A stretch of 64,000 nt of DNA from Flavobacterium cellulosilyticum (GTDB taxonomy: Bacteria > Bacteroidota > Bacteroidia > Flavobacteriales > Flavobacteriaceae), in assembly GCF_004349355.1 (NCBI RefSeq), contig NZ_SMFK01000002.1:310001-374000 (forward strand). Reading direction: 5' to 3'. The notes under the pieces are model-generated. The model had not been told where the DNA came from. It searched no databases and saw nothing but the letters and a program-made list of their open reading frames with translations. The stretch's first letter is position 1; every line of letters starts with the position of its first letter. Shown here one piece after another: positions 27,808 to 35,684 of this stretch. The translations under genes and the position numbers were made by a program.

Positions 27808-28755
27808 ATGAAAAGAAAACATATTGGTCTGCTATTACTAATTCCAATAATTATTATAGCTTTTTTATACACTTCTAAAATTCAAAAAGATAAATGGGTA
27901 AAAGAAGCTTCAGAAATTAAATACTCTAAAGAAAGAGAAAACGAAGTTTGGGGCGAAATTTTACGGGGCAAAAATCCTGCTCTATTCTACGGCACACCTT
28001 TGTATGATTTGGCTGAGACCTTATCAGGTGCTATCTGGTTTAGAAACAATGAAGAAATAGCAAAACTCATTGATGCTCTACCTAAAGAATATATCAATTT
28101 TCAAGAAGGCAAATTTGGAATGACCATAGGGCAATTTGCCCTAGAAACAAACAATATGTTTGCCATTCGCAAACTTCTGGATAAAGGACTTAATCCTAAC
28201 TTGATGGATAAAAGTGGCAATGCCATTATTATTGACATTAATAATTCTGTATATACTAATTTACCTGAAAGTTTGCAAACCCTGAAGTATATGATAAAAA
28301 AGGGAGCCAATGTAAATTTATATTCGGAAAAAGCACAATCAGGAACACCTTTAATTGAAGCAAGCAAAAGAGGAAAACTCGTGAATGTAAAATTATTGGT
28401 TGAAGCTGGGGCTAATCCACATTTTATTGACGAATTAGGTTATGCATTTAAGACTCCATTAAGTGCTGCATTATCTTATAAGCAAATAGAAGTTGTTAAT
28501 TATTTAATATTCGATCAAAAGGTCGATTTTAGAACGCTAAAGTTTCCAAGTACTTCTAAATTTCATCCTGGAGACTATGAAATATTATATAATCTTAGAG
28601 AAATGTTTTTTGAGTTAAATAGTAAAAAGTATCAAGAAAAAATGAGATTAGTTGCTTATTTAAAAACACAAGGCTTGGATTACTGGAAAACACCTATTGA
28701 AGAACGTTTTAGAAATAATCCTAATTACACCCCAGAATATTTGAGTAAATATTAA
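27808..28755 (+). CDS. Membrane-anchored ankyrin-repeat protein 5 (orphan immunity-like)
   Basis: 315 residues. The first 25 residues are the same as in protein 4 (IGLLLLIPIIIIAFLYTSKIQKD, cut here to its start), while the last 65 (from HPGDYEILYNLREMFF to the end) match protein 1 at 18731 almost exactly, also at DNA level and on into the 3' hairpin. It is therefore a mosaic of two paralogues, a sign of recombination inside the array. The ankyrin core is AIRKLLDKGLNPNLMDKSG, TLKYMIKKGANVNLYSE, NVKLLVEAGANPHFID. No lipase module stands immediately before it. Confidence 0.7.
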   Translation: MKRKHIGLLLLIPIIIIAFLYTSKIQKDKWVKEASEIKYSKERENEVWGEILRGKNPALFYGTPLYDLAETLSGAIWFRNNEEIAKLIDALPKEYINFQEGKFGMTIGQFALETNNMFAIRKLLDKGLNPNLMDKSGNAIIIDINNSVYTNLPESLQTLKYMIKKGANVNLYSEKAQSGTPLIEASKRGKLVNVKLLVEAGANPHFIDELGYAFKTPLSAALSYKQIEVVNYLIFDQKVDFRTLKFPSTSKFHPGDYEILYNLREMFFELNSKKYQEKMRLVAYLKTQGLDYWKTPIEERFRNNPNYTPEYLSKY

Positions 28756-28770
28756 AGTTCCAAACAATAG

Positions 28771-28824
28771 TAAAGACCTGAAAAAGATAGCTTCATTGCT
28801 GTGTTTTTTTAGGTTTTTATTTAA
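28771..28824 (+). terminator. Conserved hairpin, copy 5 (terminator-like)
   Basis: Same hairpin, followed by the truncation junction AAAAAAATAGAA and the third start-less module. The flanks are identical to copy 1, including AAAGTTCCAAACAATAG upstream. Confidence 0.65.
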
Positions 28825-28833
28825 AAAAATAGA

Positions 28834-29781
28834 ATCACGTTCTTATGCCTGTTTTTGGGACAAAGTAGTTATGCCCAGGAAGGTTGGGAGGATGAGGAGG
28901 AATGGTATACGAATGAGAGTTGGGATAGTAATGACAATGATTATACTGATAATTGGCAAGATTTCTTATCGGAATGGTTCGGACTTGACATAGCAGGTAT
29001 AACCGATGGCGGTAATTTCCTGCTTTCCAATGGTGATTATTTTTACCCGGACAGTGGTAATCTAGACGAAGTACTTATTAATTCATATCATGTTTCTGAG
29101 CAATATGAATATGTACCGATTGGCGAGAATAACGGGAATCCTGGTGGTGATGAATCGGAAGAAACCGTTGATGATCCCACTGATAACTGCAGCATATCGT
29201 ATTGTATGCCAGGGTATACACTCGAAAATTGCGAATGTGTTAAAATATCTTGCACAACAACCTGTGACACTGGATACAAATTAAATGATGAAACCTGTGA
29301 GTGTGAAGAATTACCACCTTGTTTTGGTTCTTTAAGTGAATTAGAAACATCAAATGCGTTTGATACAAATAAAATCTTCAACAGCTTTGAATCATTTCTA
29401 AGCGATTTTGGAATTGAGACTGATTTAATAGTTTATTTGAAAGAGAGTAAATTATTTGATCCAAGTAAATTGTCTGAAACTTTACAATCATATATCAAAA
29501 CATCCGAATATCTTGGTAATACAGGAGATGCTCTTGGAATTGGTTTAAGTGTAGCTACATATTTAGATGAACCAAAGACAGAAAACCTATTAAGAGTATC
29601 TTTTGACGTAGGCACTTTAGCATTACCCCCAGGTACATCTTTGGCTATTAGCTTCGTTGAACTATTCGAACTTAGAGATGGAGAAACAATAATTGACCTT
29701 CTACTTATTGAAGCATCAAAAGCTATAGAAAAGCTAATTGATTGTAATTTAGGCACAGGTATACATGGCTTGCTATTTTAA
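28834..29781 (+). CDS. Modular protein 5, 5'-truncated: shared module plus unknown helical domain (putative silent toxin cassette)
   Basis: Third module cut at the TCACGTTC junction (about 28834), with no in-frame ATG; a TTG at 28855 would start a 308-residue unexported form. Two Cys-rich units (CSISYCMPGYTLENCECVK, CTTTCDTGYKLNDETCECEE) are followed by PPC and the same helical domain as module 2. Matching landmarks are ETSNAFDTNKI, LFDPSKL, YLDEPKTENLLR and IDCNLGTGI. The hydrophobic stretch here is GTLALPPGTSLAISFVELF. Its former membrane-type immunity gene is cut short at 29860 by an IS element. Confidence 0.65.
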   Translation: MTFLCLFLGQSSYAQEGWEDEEEWYTNESWDSNDNDYTDNWQDFLSEWFGLDIAGITDGGNFLLSNGDYFYPDSGNLDEVLINSYHVSEQYEYVPIGENNGNPGGDESEETVDDPTDNCSISYCMPGYTLENCECVKISCTTTCDTGYKLNDETCECEELPPCFGSLSELETSNAFDTNKIFNSFESFLSDFGIETDLIVYLKESKLFDPSKLSETLQSYIKTSEYLGNTGDALGIGLSVATYLDEPKTENLLRVSFDVGTLALPPGTSLAISFVELFELRDGETIIDLLLIEASKAIEKLIDCNLGTGIHGLLF

Positions 29782-29791
29782 AACAATAGAA

Positions 29792-29860
29792 ATGATTTTT
29801 TTTAAATATATTATCTCTACAATATATAAAGGAGCATTACAATCCGAAAGTCTAAAATAA
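29792..29860 (+). pseudogene. Truncated membrane immunity-type gene, cut by an IS element
   Basis: MIFFKYIISTIYKG matches the first 14 residues of the membrane protein at 20719 (MVFIKYILSSIYKG) and lies at the same place, just after a helical-domain module. After that the frame drifts and stops where the decayed IS4-type element begins. The rest of the gene is absent. Confidence 0.65.
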
Positions 29861-31200
29861 AAAGTGCCTGAGAATCCCGTATTTTTGATTTTGCGAAACA
29901 AATAATACTTTATGGGACTCTTCAGGCGAAACAAAAATATCAAAAAACCAGTTATTCGACAAATTATTGAGCTTGTTCCTAGATGGATGATTACATCTTG
30001 TGCAAAAAAAAAACAGATCAGACAAAGGATGTAGTAAATACAAGACTTATGACCAATTTGTTGCTTTAACTTACGGACAGCTAAATAAATGTTACACTTT
30101 AAATGATATTTCCACTGGAATTGGGGTTAGCGAGACTTTTATTGAAGATTTAGGATTGACCCAAAATCCAGCAAGATCCACTATGAGTGATGGCAATAAA
30201 AAACGAGATTGGAAAGTTTTTGAGTCTTTGTATTACAAGCTATTGTCCCATTATGAAAGAGTTCTAAAAAGCGAGTCCGGGTGAAATATTATCAAAGAGA
30301 TTAAAGACCAAAACATAAAATTGATTGACAGTACCACTATCAGCCTGTGCTTGAATATGTTTGATTGGGCATAGTTTCGGACAGCAAAAGGAGGGTTGAA
30401 AATACACACCTGCTGGGATGACAATTTGCAAATTCCAGATTTGGTAAATATAACTGAAGCAAAAACACATGACCGCTACGGTATCGATCAGTTGGTTTTT
30501 TCAAAAGGCACTATTGTTGTGGAAGACAGGGCTTATTTTGATTTTACATTGATGCTACATCGGATTCAAGCTGAAAATGTTTTTGTTACTCGAATTAAAA
30601 CACATACATTGTACGAATCCATCCAGGAATTGGACTTGCCCGATAAAGAATACCAAGATATCATTAAGGACGAAATTATTGTTTTAAATAGTAATAAAGC
30701 CATAGAGACAGGTATTAACGAGTGCAAACTAAGGTTAGTTCATGTTTATAAGGAAGATGAAAATAAAGTTATTGAAATAATAACCAATAATTTAGAATGG
30801 TCGGCTAGAACAATAGCCGATTTGTATAAAAAGAGATGGGATATAGAATTGTTTTTCAAAGCGATGAAGCAAAACCTACAGATAAAAACATTCCTAGGCA
30901 CAAGTGAAAATGCAGTTAAATCGCAAATTTTTATCGCATTGATCAGTTACTTATTGGTTGAATTAATAAACAGAACAATATCTAAAAAGACAAAGTCTTT
31001 CTCTAATCTGGTTGAGAAAATTAGAATCTGTTTAGTGTATTATCTAAGTTTAGATTATGTATGCAATCAAGTTGGAGATGGAGCCAAAAAAATAAGGTCA
31101 GAACCAAAATTACAATTCAGTTCTGACTTATTTTCAGCATAATTTTATAATTAAATCCTGTTTACAAGGTGCAGGAACTGATATTGTTTTTTTTGGTAAA
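29861..31200 (+). mobile_element. Decayed IS4-family insertion sequence
   Basis: It holds a degenerate transposase (29912-31142) with flanking non-coding DNA. The left boundary is set where similarity of the truncated immunity gene to its paralogue ends; the right boundary is approximate, since I could not find a convincing inverted repeat. A remnant of a different element (ISAs1 type) follows directly. Confidence 0.6.
29912..31142 (+). pseudogene. IS4-family transposase (DUF4372-like N-terminus), inactivated
   Basis: Reading from the ATG at 29912, a run of ten A's near 30004 shifts the frame (ELVPRWMITSCAKK continues in another frame as NRSDKGCSKYKTYDQFVAL). In the continuing frame there is a TGA at 30282 and a TAG at about 30372, which interrupt IDSTTISLCLNMFDWA and FRTAKGGLKIHTCWDD. 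The rest reads through the typical IS4 end, with VEDRAYFDF, and IADLYKKRWDIELFFKAMKQNLQIK (here shortened to YKKRWDIELFFKAMKQNL), the YREK-like signature region. One frameshift and two nonsense codons make it inactive. Confidence 0.8.
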
Positions 31201-31211
31201 AGTTTCGGATA

Positions 31212-31330
31212 GCTGTGTTAATTTATTAAAAAATAACAAAACAACAAAGGTTGGTATCAAAGGTAAAAGTAGAAAGAGGTTGGGTTAACGGTTATCTCGC
31301 ATATCTTATCAAATTATGATGCGTTTGCCA
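31212..31330 (+). mobile_element. Remnant of the 3' end of an ISAs1-family element
   Basis: Similar to the last 110 bp of the ISAs1 element at 39084-40323: LLKNNKTTKVGIKGKS can be read here against LLKNDKTTKVGIKGKR there, followed in both by the end sequence GATGCGTTTGCC. The frame is broken by a TAA after GLG. Only the right end is left. Confidence 0.7.
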
Positions 31331-31563
31331 TGCAACATATGATACTTTTTGTTATTTAGGATTAAAATATTATAAATTATTGATTTTTAATGCATTAATC
31401 TATTCGTTGATTTCTTTATTTCTCAAATCATTATTTCTAAAAATTGTTAATTTTAAATACAATGTATTGATAATACGTTAAAAATACAGTAAATTATTTT
31501 TTTTATTTGTTAATAGTAAAAAAATGTGTAATAATTTTATTTCTTTCAAAAATAAAGTATATA

Positions 31564-31602
31564 TTTGGTAAACCAAATTAAACAACCAATTTGGTAAACC
31601 AA
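31564..31602 (+). promoter_or_regulatory. Candidate operator before the PL7 lyase: TTTGGTAAACCAAA twice
   Basis: Two TTTGGTAAACCAA(A) palindromes, at 31564-31577 and 31590-31602, separated by 12 bp that hold a half-site (ACAACCAA). They end 70 bp before the PL7 ATG. The site is preceded by TATAT, as at 10899. A related single half-site (GTTGGTTATC) lies near 31627. This is the clearest copy of the motif in the window, and the gene behind it is an alginate lyase. Confidence 0.7.
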
Positions 31603-31671
31603 CAAATCGCATTCTAGACCCGATAAGTTGGTTATCTATTAACCGAATAAATTAACCTTTAAACATTACCA

Positions 31672-32490
31672 ATGAAAAAAAACATTTTATTTAAAACAGT
31701 TTTAGGATGTGCTTCAGTGGCACTTTTAACAATTTTTAATAGTTGTTCGCCTGGCGGAGATGAAACAAGTCCTATTGTACAAGATGAAACAAGTCTTATT
31801 GTACAAGAAAAAACAAAAGGAACTGCCATAACAGCAAGAGCTGCATTGGCTCAGTATGATTTTAGTAAATTTGATGGAGAAACTAGTTCTGGAAATGGAG
31901 GCACTATTAGTGATAGAGCCTACTTTAATCCTTCAACAACAGATAATACAACTTTTTTTGACGTTTCTTCTTCAGGTTACAGAGTATTTAAATGTTTTGC
32001 TGCATATGGTAACAGAACAGAAATTAAGGAAAAAAAAGGTGAAGAATCCCCTATAACCGCTGATAAAGACATGGAATATATTGCTAAATTGGAAAGTATT
32101 CCTTCAGACGGAGTTACCGTTGCCCAGATTCACAATAGGCATCCAGATGTAAATCGCCCTTTAACAAGAGTTTTTGTAAAAAGTGGTGTGTTTTACATTA
32201 GAACAACAACCAACAATCCAAATTCTTCTTCAGGAACATATTCGACAGTTACTGGACCTAATTATACTTCGGGAACGGATTATACATTAAGAATTAGATT
32301 TATGAGTGCTGGATATGCAACAATCACAATAACTACAACTAGTTCAACTATAACTAAAGACATAACACCATCAGTTAATTGGAACAGTTATTCGAGCACA
32401 TATTATGTAAAAGCTGGAGTTTATACAGGAGGTAGCGACGTTGCGCCAAAACTATCTATGAAAGCATTTGATTTTGACAGAGTATATTAA
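31672..32490 (+). CDS. PL7 family alginate lyase, lipoprotein
   Basis: 272 residues. A lipoprotein signal peptide ends in the lipobox FNSC (Cys at about residue 25), followed by SPGGDETSP; a duplicated short unit (PIVQDETS, LIVQEKTK) lies in the linker. The PL7 jelly-roll motifs follow in order: RTEIKE (family R-x-E-L/I), VAQIHNR (family QIH), and YYVKAGVYTGG (family YFKAGVY). It would sit on the outer membrane and cleave alginate endolytically. It stands apart from the PL6/PL17 cluster, inside the toxin-like array between IS remnants and a Sel1 fragment, yet carries the same operator. It probably arrived or was stranded there by rearrangement. Confidence 0.88.
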   Translation: MKKNILFKTVLGCASVALLTIFNSCSPGGDETSPIVQDETSLIVQEKTKGTAITARAALAQYDFSKFDGETSSGNGGTISDRAYFNPSTTDNTTFFDVSSSGYRVFKCFAAYGNRTEIKEKKGEESPITADKDMEYIAKLESIPSDGVTVAQIHNRHPDVNRPLTRVFVKSGVFYIRTTTNNPNSSSGTYSTVTGPNYTSGTDYTLRIRFMSAGYATITITTTSSTITKDITPSVNWNSYSSTYYVKAGVYTGGSDVAPKLSMKAFDFDRVY

Positions 32491-32538
32491 AAAACATGAA
32501 TTAATTTAAATGTATTTTTAATACATCGAAATATAGAA

Positions 32539-32567
32539 GCCGTCTCAAACATGAGGCGGTTTTTTTA
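32539..32567 (+). terminator. Rho-independent terminator of the PL7 gene
   Basis: GCCGTCTCA and TGAGGCGGT pair (with G-U pairs) across AACA, followed by seven T's. Confidence 0.8.
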
Positions 32568-32789
32568 ATTTGAGTTTATTTGGCGGGATTTTTTTATTTT
32601 TCTGAAAAAGTCAATAAAGTTGTTTACAACGATGTGTTAAATTATAAATTAGCTCGAAAAGGATATTGCATATAAACAAATATTTGATGTGTTTATATTC
32701 TGTAAAATACGTAAAATCCCCAGCTGGCGCGAGCTGAAATGACGCAAATGCTAGTGCGAGCATCTTGCTCGTACCCACAAAGTTGAAAA
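32568..32789. repeat. Intergenic stretch with palindromic GCGCGAGC-type element
   Basis: There is no gene in this stretch. It contains AGCTGGCGCGAGCT near 32721 and, shortly after, GTGCGAGCA and TGCTCGTAC, which form a hairpin. GGCTGGCGCGAGC plus ATGACG occurs again near 36422. This looks like a small dispersed palindromic repeat at the edges of rearranged blocks. Confidence 0.45.
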
Positions 32790-32824
32790 ACAAACTACAA
32801 CCCTAAAAAGTTGTAGTTTTTTTT
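32790..32824 (+). terminator. Rho-independent terminator before the second Sel1 fragment
   Basis: AAACTACAA and TTGTAGTTT with a CCCTAAAAAG-type loop and a T run. Near-identical to the copy at 21619, and followed by the same CTATAACTTAACAAG junction. Confidence 0.7.
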
Positions 32825-32836
32825 GCTATAACTTAA

Positions 32837-33418
32837 CAAGAAGGACAAGCACTAACTGGAATATGGGCAGAACAAGAGGGTGATTCTGTAAACTTTAAAG
32901 CCACACTCGAAGAAAAAATAATCGTATTTGAGGATTCTAAAATTGACCGCCTTAACCGTTATGTAGAACCTGTACTAAAAACCTACAAATTCAAGCAAGC
33001 AAAATTGCAAGTTTTGGAATATCAAGACGATGTGTATATAGTAGGCAACTTGCAGCTGTATAACATCAAGCAGCACGAAAACGAAAAACCCATGTACATT
33101 ATCCTAGAGCGAAAAATAAGTCCTGAGGAAACCGGAGAACCAGAACTAACCACCCAAGCTATTGTTTCGCAACTTGTGGTCTACCCTAATCCTGTAACCA
33201 GCACCAGTTTTAAACTGAGTTTTGAGCTCGCTGCCCAAACCGATATTAGTATCGGCATCTACGATTTTACAGGATTCTTGGTAAGCACCCAAAAACTCAC
33301 TACCACAAGCACAGGACCACAAGAACAAATAATCCCCTTTACTGCGCCAGCAGGCAACTATATCCTGAACTTGTACTATAACGACCAAGTAATAAAAACC
33401 ATTTTAATTAAAAAATAA
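32837..33418 (+). pseudogene. 3' fragment of the Sel1/T9SS gene, copy 2
   Basis: It begins at the same base as the fragment at 21669 and runs in frame for 194 codons through the T9SS sorting domain to ILIKK, then 5 bp to the next module gene. No start codon and no Sel1 repeats. Small differences from the parent (for example TTQAIVSQ for SQAIVSQ and TSTGPQEQ for TGTGTQEQ) show it is not a fresh assembly duplicate. Confidence 0.8.
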
Positions 33419-33423
33419 GAGCC

Positions 33424-34243
33424 ATGAAGAAAAAATATTTTATATTAGTGCTCACGTTCTTTTGCCTGTTTGTGGGACATAGCAGTTATGCGCAGGAAGG
33501 CTGGGATGATGAGGATGAATGGGATTGTGGAGAATTAGACGAAGTGTGTGTGGGTGCTGGTTGTCCTGATTTTTTTGACGACCCGTTTTTTGACGACCCG
33601 ATAGAAGCGCCTGAACCACCCGACGTACTTCCTGATAATGATTTTGATAGTCCGGATGATACTGATCCCTTGCCTGATGTATCTATACAAGGAATAAATA
33701 CTAATGGTCCAGGTAAAGATTATGTCCCAAATAGTACTGATAAGTTAGTAAAACCCGGAATTGTTACAACATGTGATATACAAGCTAACCTCCCTGTATG
33801 TGTGCTGACATCTCTTGAGGTAACACTTAACAATGTTCTGGGGTTGACAGTAACCGCAAAACAAATTGACACAGCCGCAGCGTTAAGTACTGGAAGTTTA
33901 TATTTTGCAAAGAATGGTTTAACACCATCGCAAGCGGTAACATTTATTAACAGTTTTTGCGTTACCGAAGCCTTAACAAAAACCGATTTTAAAACGGCTA
34001 TTGATAATGGCAAAACTTTTTTAACCGACATAAAAACAGATACAATAATAACTCCTGACAAGAATTTTCCCAATGACAGATCAAAAGATACAACCCTAAT
34101 AGTCACTCACAGTGTTGCGGTAATAGGCTTATGATCAGGCCGGCAACTTTATTTATATAGACCCCGCGCTAGGCAAGGCCCAAGTGGCACCGGCGGCAGA
34201 CATGGGATTTTCGTATTCAATAATAATAACAGGAAAAAAATAA
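33424..34243 (+). pseudogene. Modular secreted protein 6: signal peptide and acidic linker plus papain/C39-like peptidase, frameshifted
   Basis: The signal peptide is that of the other modules (FVGHSSYAQEGWDDEDEW), but the N-terminal module is a variant: Cys-rich in another way (CGELDEVCVGAGC), then very acidic with FFDDP repeats. The C-terminal domain has Gln120 and Cys126 in QANLPVCVLTSLE and His229 in THSVAVIG, the order of papain-like C39 peptidases. An extra T makes GGCTTATGA, so the frame stops right after the His at 34134. The lost tail (DQAG-NYIYIDPAL and on) can be read in the next frame to 34243 and is intact in the partial copy at 35235. Hence a recently broken toxin-like gene. Confidence 0.7.
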
Positions 34244-34260
34244 TATAAAAAGTAAAAAAT

Positions 34261-34662
34261 ATGAAAACAATTATCACAATTATCACAATCATGCTATTAT
34301 TCTTGTCAAATGACAAAGTACAAGCCCAGGATTTAACAGATACAAAAAGTTTATTAAAAAGCAAAACATGGGTAATGAACGAAGCTTTAAAAATAACGAT
34401 GCGCGTTACCGACACCGAAATGATTTATTATGCTGAGGATGAATTCTTGGGTTCAGAAAAATATCATTTGTCTGACAAAAACTGTATTGATGCCTCTTAT
34501 GACCCTGCAAAAGTAGGTTTGGTCTCCGCTGGAAATTATATTTTTGACGAAAAAGGTGGTTGTTCTTATATTAAGTTTGCCAATCCGTCCGAATTTAAGA
34601 TGGGAAGTTCTACTCCTGAAAATACTGGTACTGTTTGGATTACCGTTTTTGCAAAGCCTTGA
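34261..34662 (+). CDS. Small exported two-Cys protein A (putative immunity to the peptidase)
   Basis: 133 residues with a signal peptide ending in KVQAQD. The mature part is about 110 residues and beta-rich, with two Cys in DKNCIDAS and GGCSYIKF that could pair. It is the first of four tandem paralogues and lies 17 bp after the peptidase tail. An exported small protein after a peptidase toxin would be expected to inhibit it in the periplasm. No known family is recognised. Confidence 0.65.
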   Translation: MKTIITIITIMLLFLSNDKVQAQDLTDTKSLLKSKTWVMNEALKITMRVTDTEMIYYAEDEFLGSEKYHLSDKNCIDASYDPAKVGLVSAGNYIFDEKGGCSYIKFANPSEFKMGSSTPENTGTVWITVFAKP

Positions 34663-34823
34663 TTACAAACACAGGCAGATAAAAACAAGTCCTGATGACG
34701 ACAATTCTGGGGATTATGGTGATGATGAAACCCGACGTCCTAGATATATAGTAAATCTATCGTCAAAAGGATAGCGCGATTTTGCAAACCATATCTACAG
34801 ACGAGAACAGCTAAGAACATTCA

Positions 34824-34861
34824 AAAAAAAAGCTATATCCACAAAAAAGGATATAGCTTTT
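34824..34861 (+). terminator. Rho-independent terminator
   Basis: AAAAGCTATATCC and GGATATAGCTTTT form a perfect 13-bp stem around a short A-rich loop. It sits between two-Cys protein A and the second peptidase fragment. Confidence 0.8.
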
Positions 34862-34880
34862 ATGGATTTAAACAAGAAAC

Positions 34881-35235
34881 CTCATATTCCAAATAATACC
34901 GACAAGAAGGTTTAACACCATCGCAAGCGGTAACATTTATTAACAGTTTTTGCACTACAGAAGCCTTAACAAAAAACGATTTTAAAACAGCTATTGATAA
35001 TGGCAAAACTTTTTTAACCGACATAAAAACAGAAACAAAAACAACTCCAGATCCTGCTTTCCCCAATGACCGATCGAAAGATATAACCCTAATAGTTACT
35101 CATAGTGTTGCGGTAATAGGCTATGATCAGGCTGGCAACTATATTTATATAGACCCTGCGCTAGGCATTGCCCAAGTGGCACCGGCGGCAGATATGGGAT
35201 TTTCGTATTCAATAATAATAACAGGAAAAAAATAA
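34881..35235 (+). pseudogene. Peptidase module fragment (C-terminal part only)
   Basis: After a short piece similar to the linker (HIPNNTDK, compare YVPNSTDK in module 6), the sequence jumps to GLTPSQAVTFINSF and runs to the true end of the domain: THSVAVIGYDQAGNYIYIDP, then SIIITGKK and TAA at 35235. The segment with the catalytic Cys is missing and the frame is broken at the join, so it cannot be active. It shows what the complete C-terminus looks like. Confidence 0.7.
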
Positions 35236-35251
35236 TATAAAAAGTAAAAAA

Positions 35252-35647
35252 ATGAAAGCAATTACAACAATTATCACAATCATGCTATTATTCTTGTCAA
35301 GTGACAAAATACAAGCCCAAGATTTAACAGATACAAAAAGTTTATTAAAAAGTAAAATATGGATAACAAATGCAGGTAGAAAGGCAACGATGCGTTTTAC
35401 CGACACCGAAATTATTTATTATATTAATGATGAGTTTTTTGGTTCACAAAAATATCATTTGTCGGACAAAAACTATATTGATGCCTCTTATGACCATGCA
35501 AAAGTAGGTTTGGTCTCCACTGGAAATTATATTTTTTATGAAAAAGATGGGTGTTCTTATATTAAGTTTGTCAATCCGTCCGAATTTAAGATGGGAACTC
35601 CTACTACCGAAGGTCCCGTATGGATTACTGTTGTCGCAAAGCCTTGA
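35252..35647 (+). CDS. Small exported two-Cys protein B (putative immunity, paralogue)
   Basis: 131 residues, signal peptide as in A (LFLSSDKIQAQD). The first conserved Cys is replaced by Tyr (DKNYIDAS) while the second remains (GCSYIKF), so a disulphide as in A is not possible. The substitution and other changes near residues 45-60 (ITNAGRKATMRF) suggest divergence after duplication. Confidence 0.62.
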   Translation: MKAITTIITIMLLFLSSDKIQAQDLTDTKSLLKSKIWITNAGRKATMRFTDTEIIYYINDEFFGSQKYHLSDKNYIDASYDHAKVGLVSTGNYIFYEKDGCSYIKFVNPSEFKMGTPTTEGPVWITVVAKP

Positions 35648-35684
35648 TATTTGATATTTGTTGAAATACTAAACAACAAAAAAC

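Noticed and set aside
26656..28824. Regularly spaced repeats suggesting a CRISPR-like array
   Set aside because: The repeats are hairpins about 1 kb apart after paralogous genes; there are no short spacers and no cas genes.
34544..34774. 76-codon frame with PDDDNSGDYGDDE overlapping two-Cys protein A
   Set aside because: It overlaps a well-supported gene in another frame; the acidic stretch may be a scrap of a module linker but there is no start or conserved partner.
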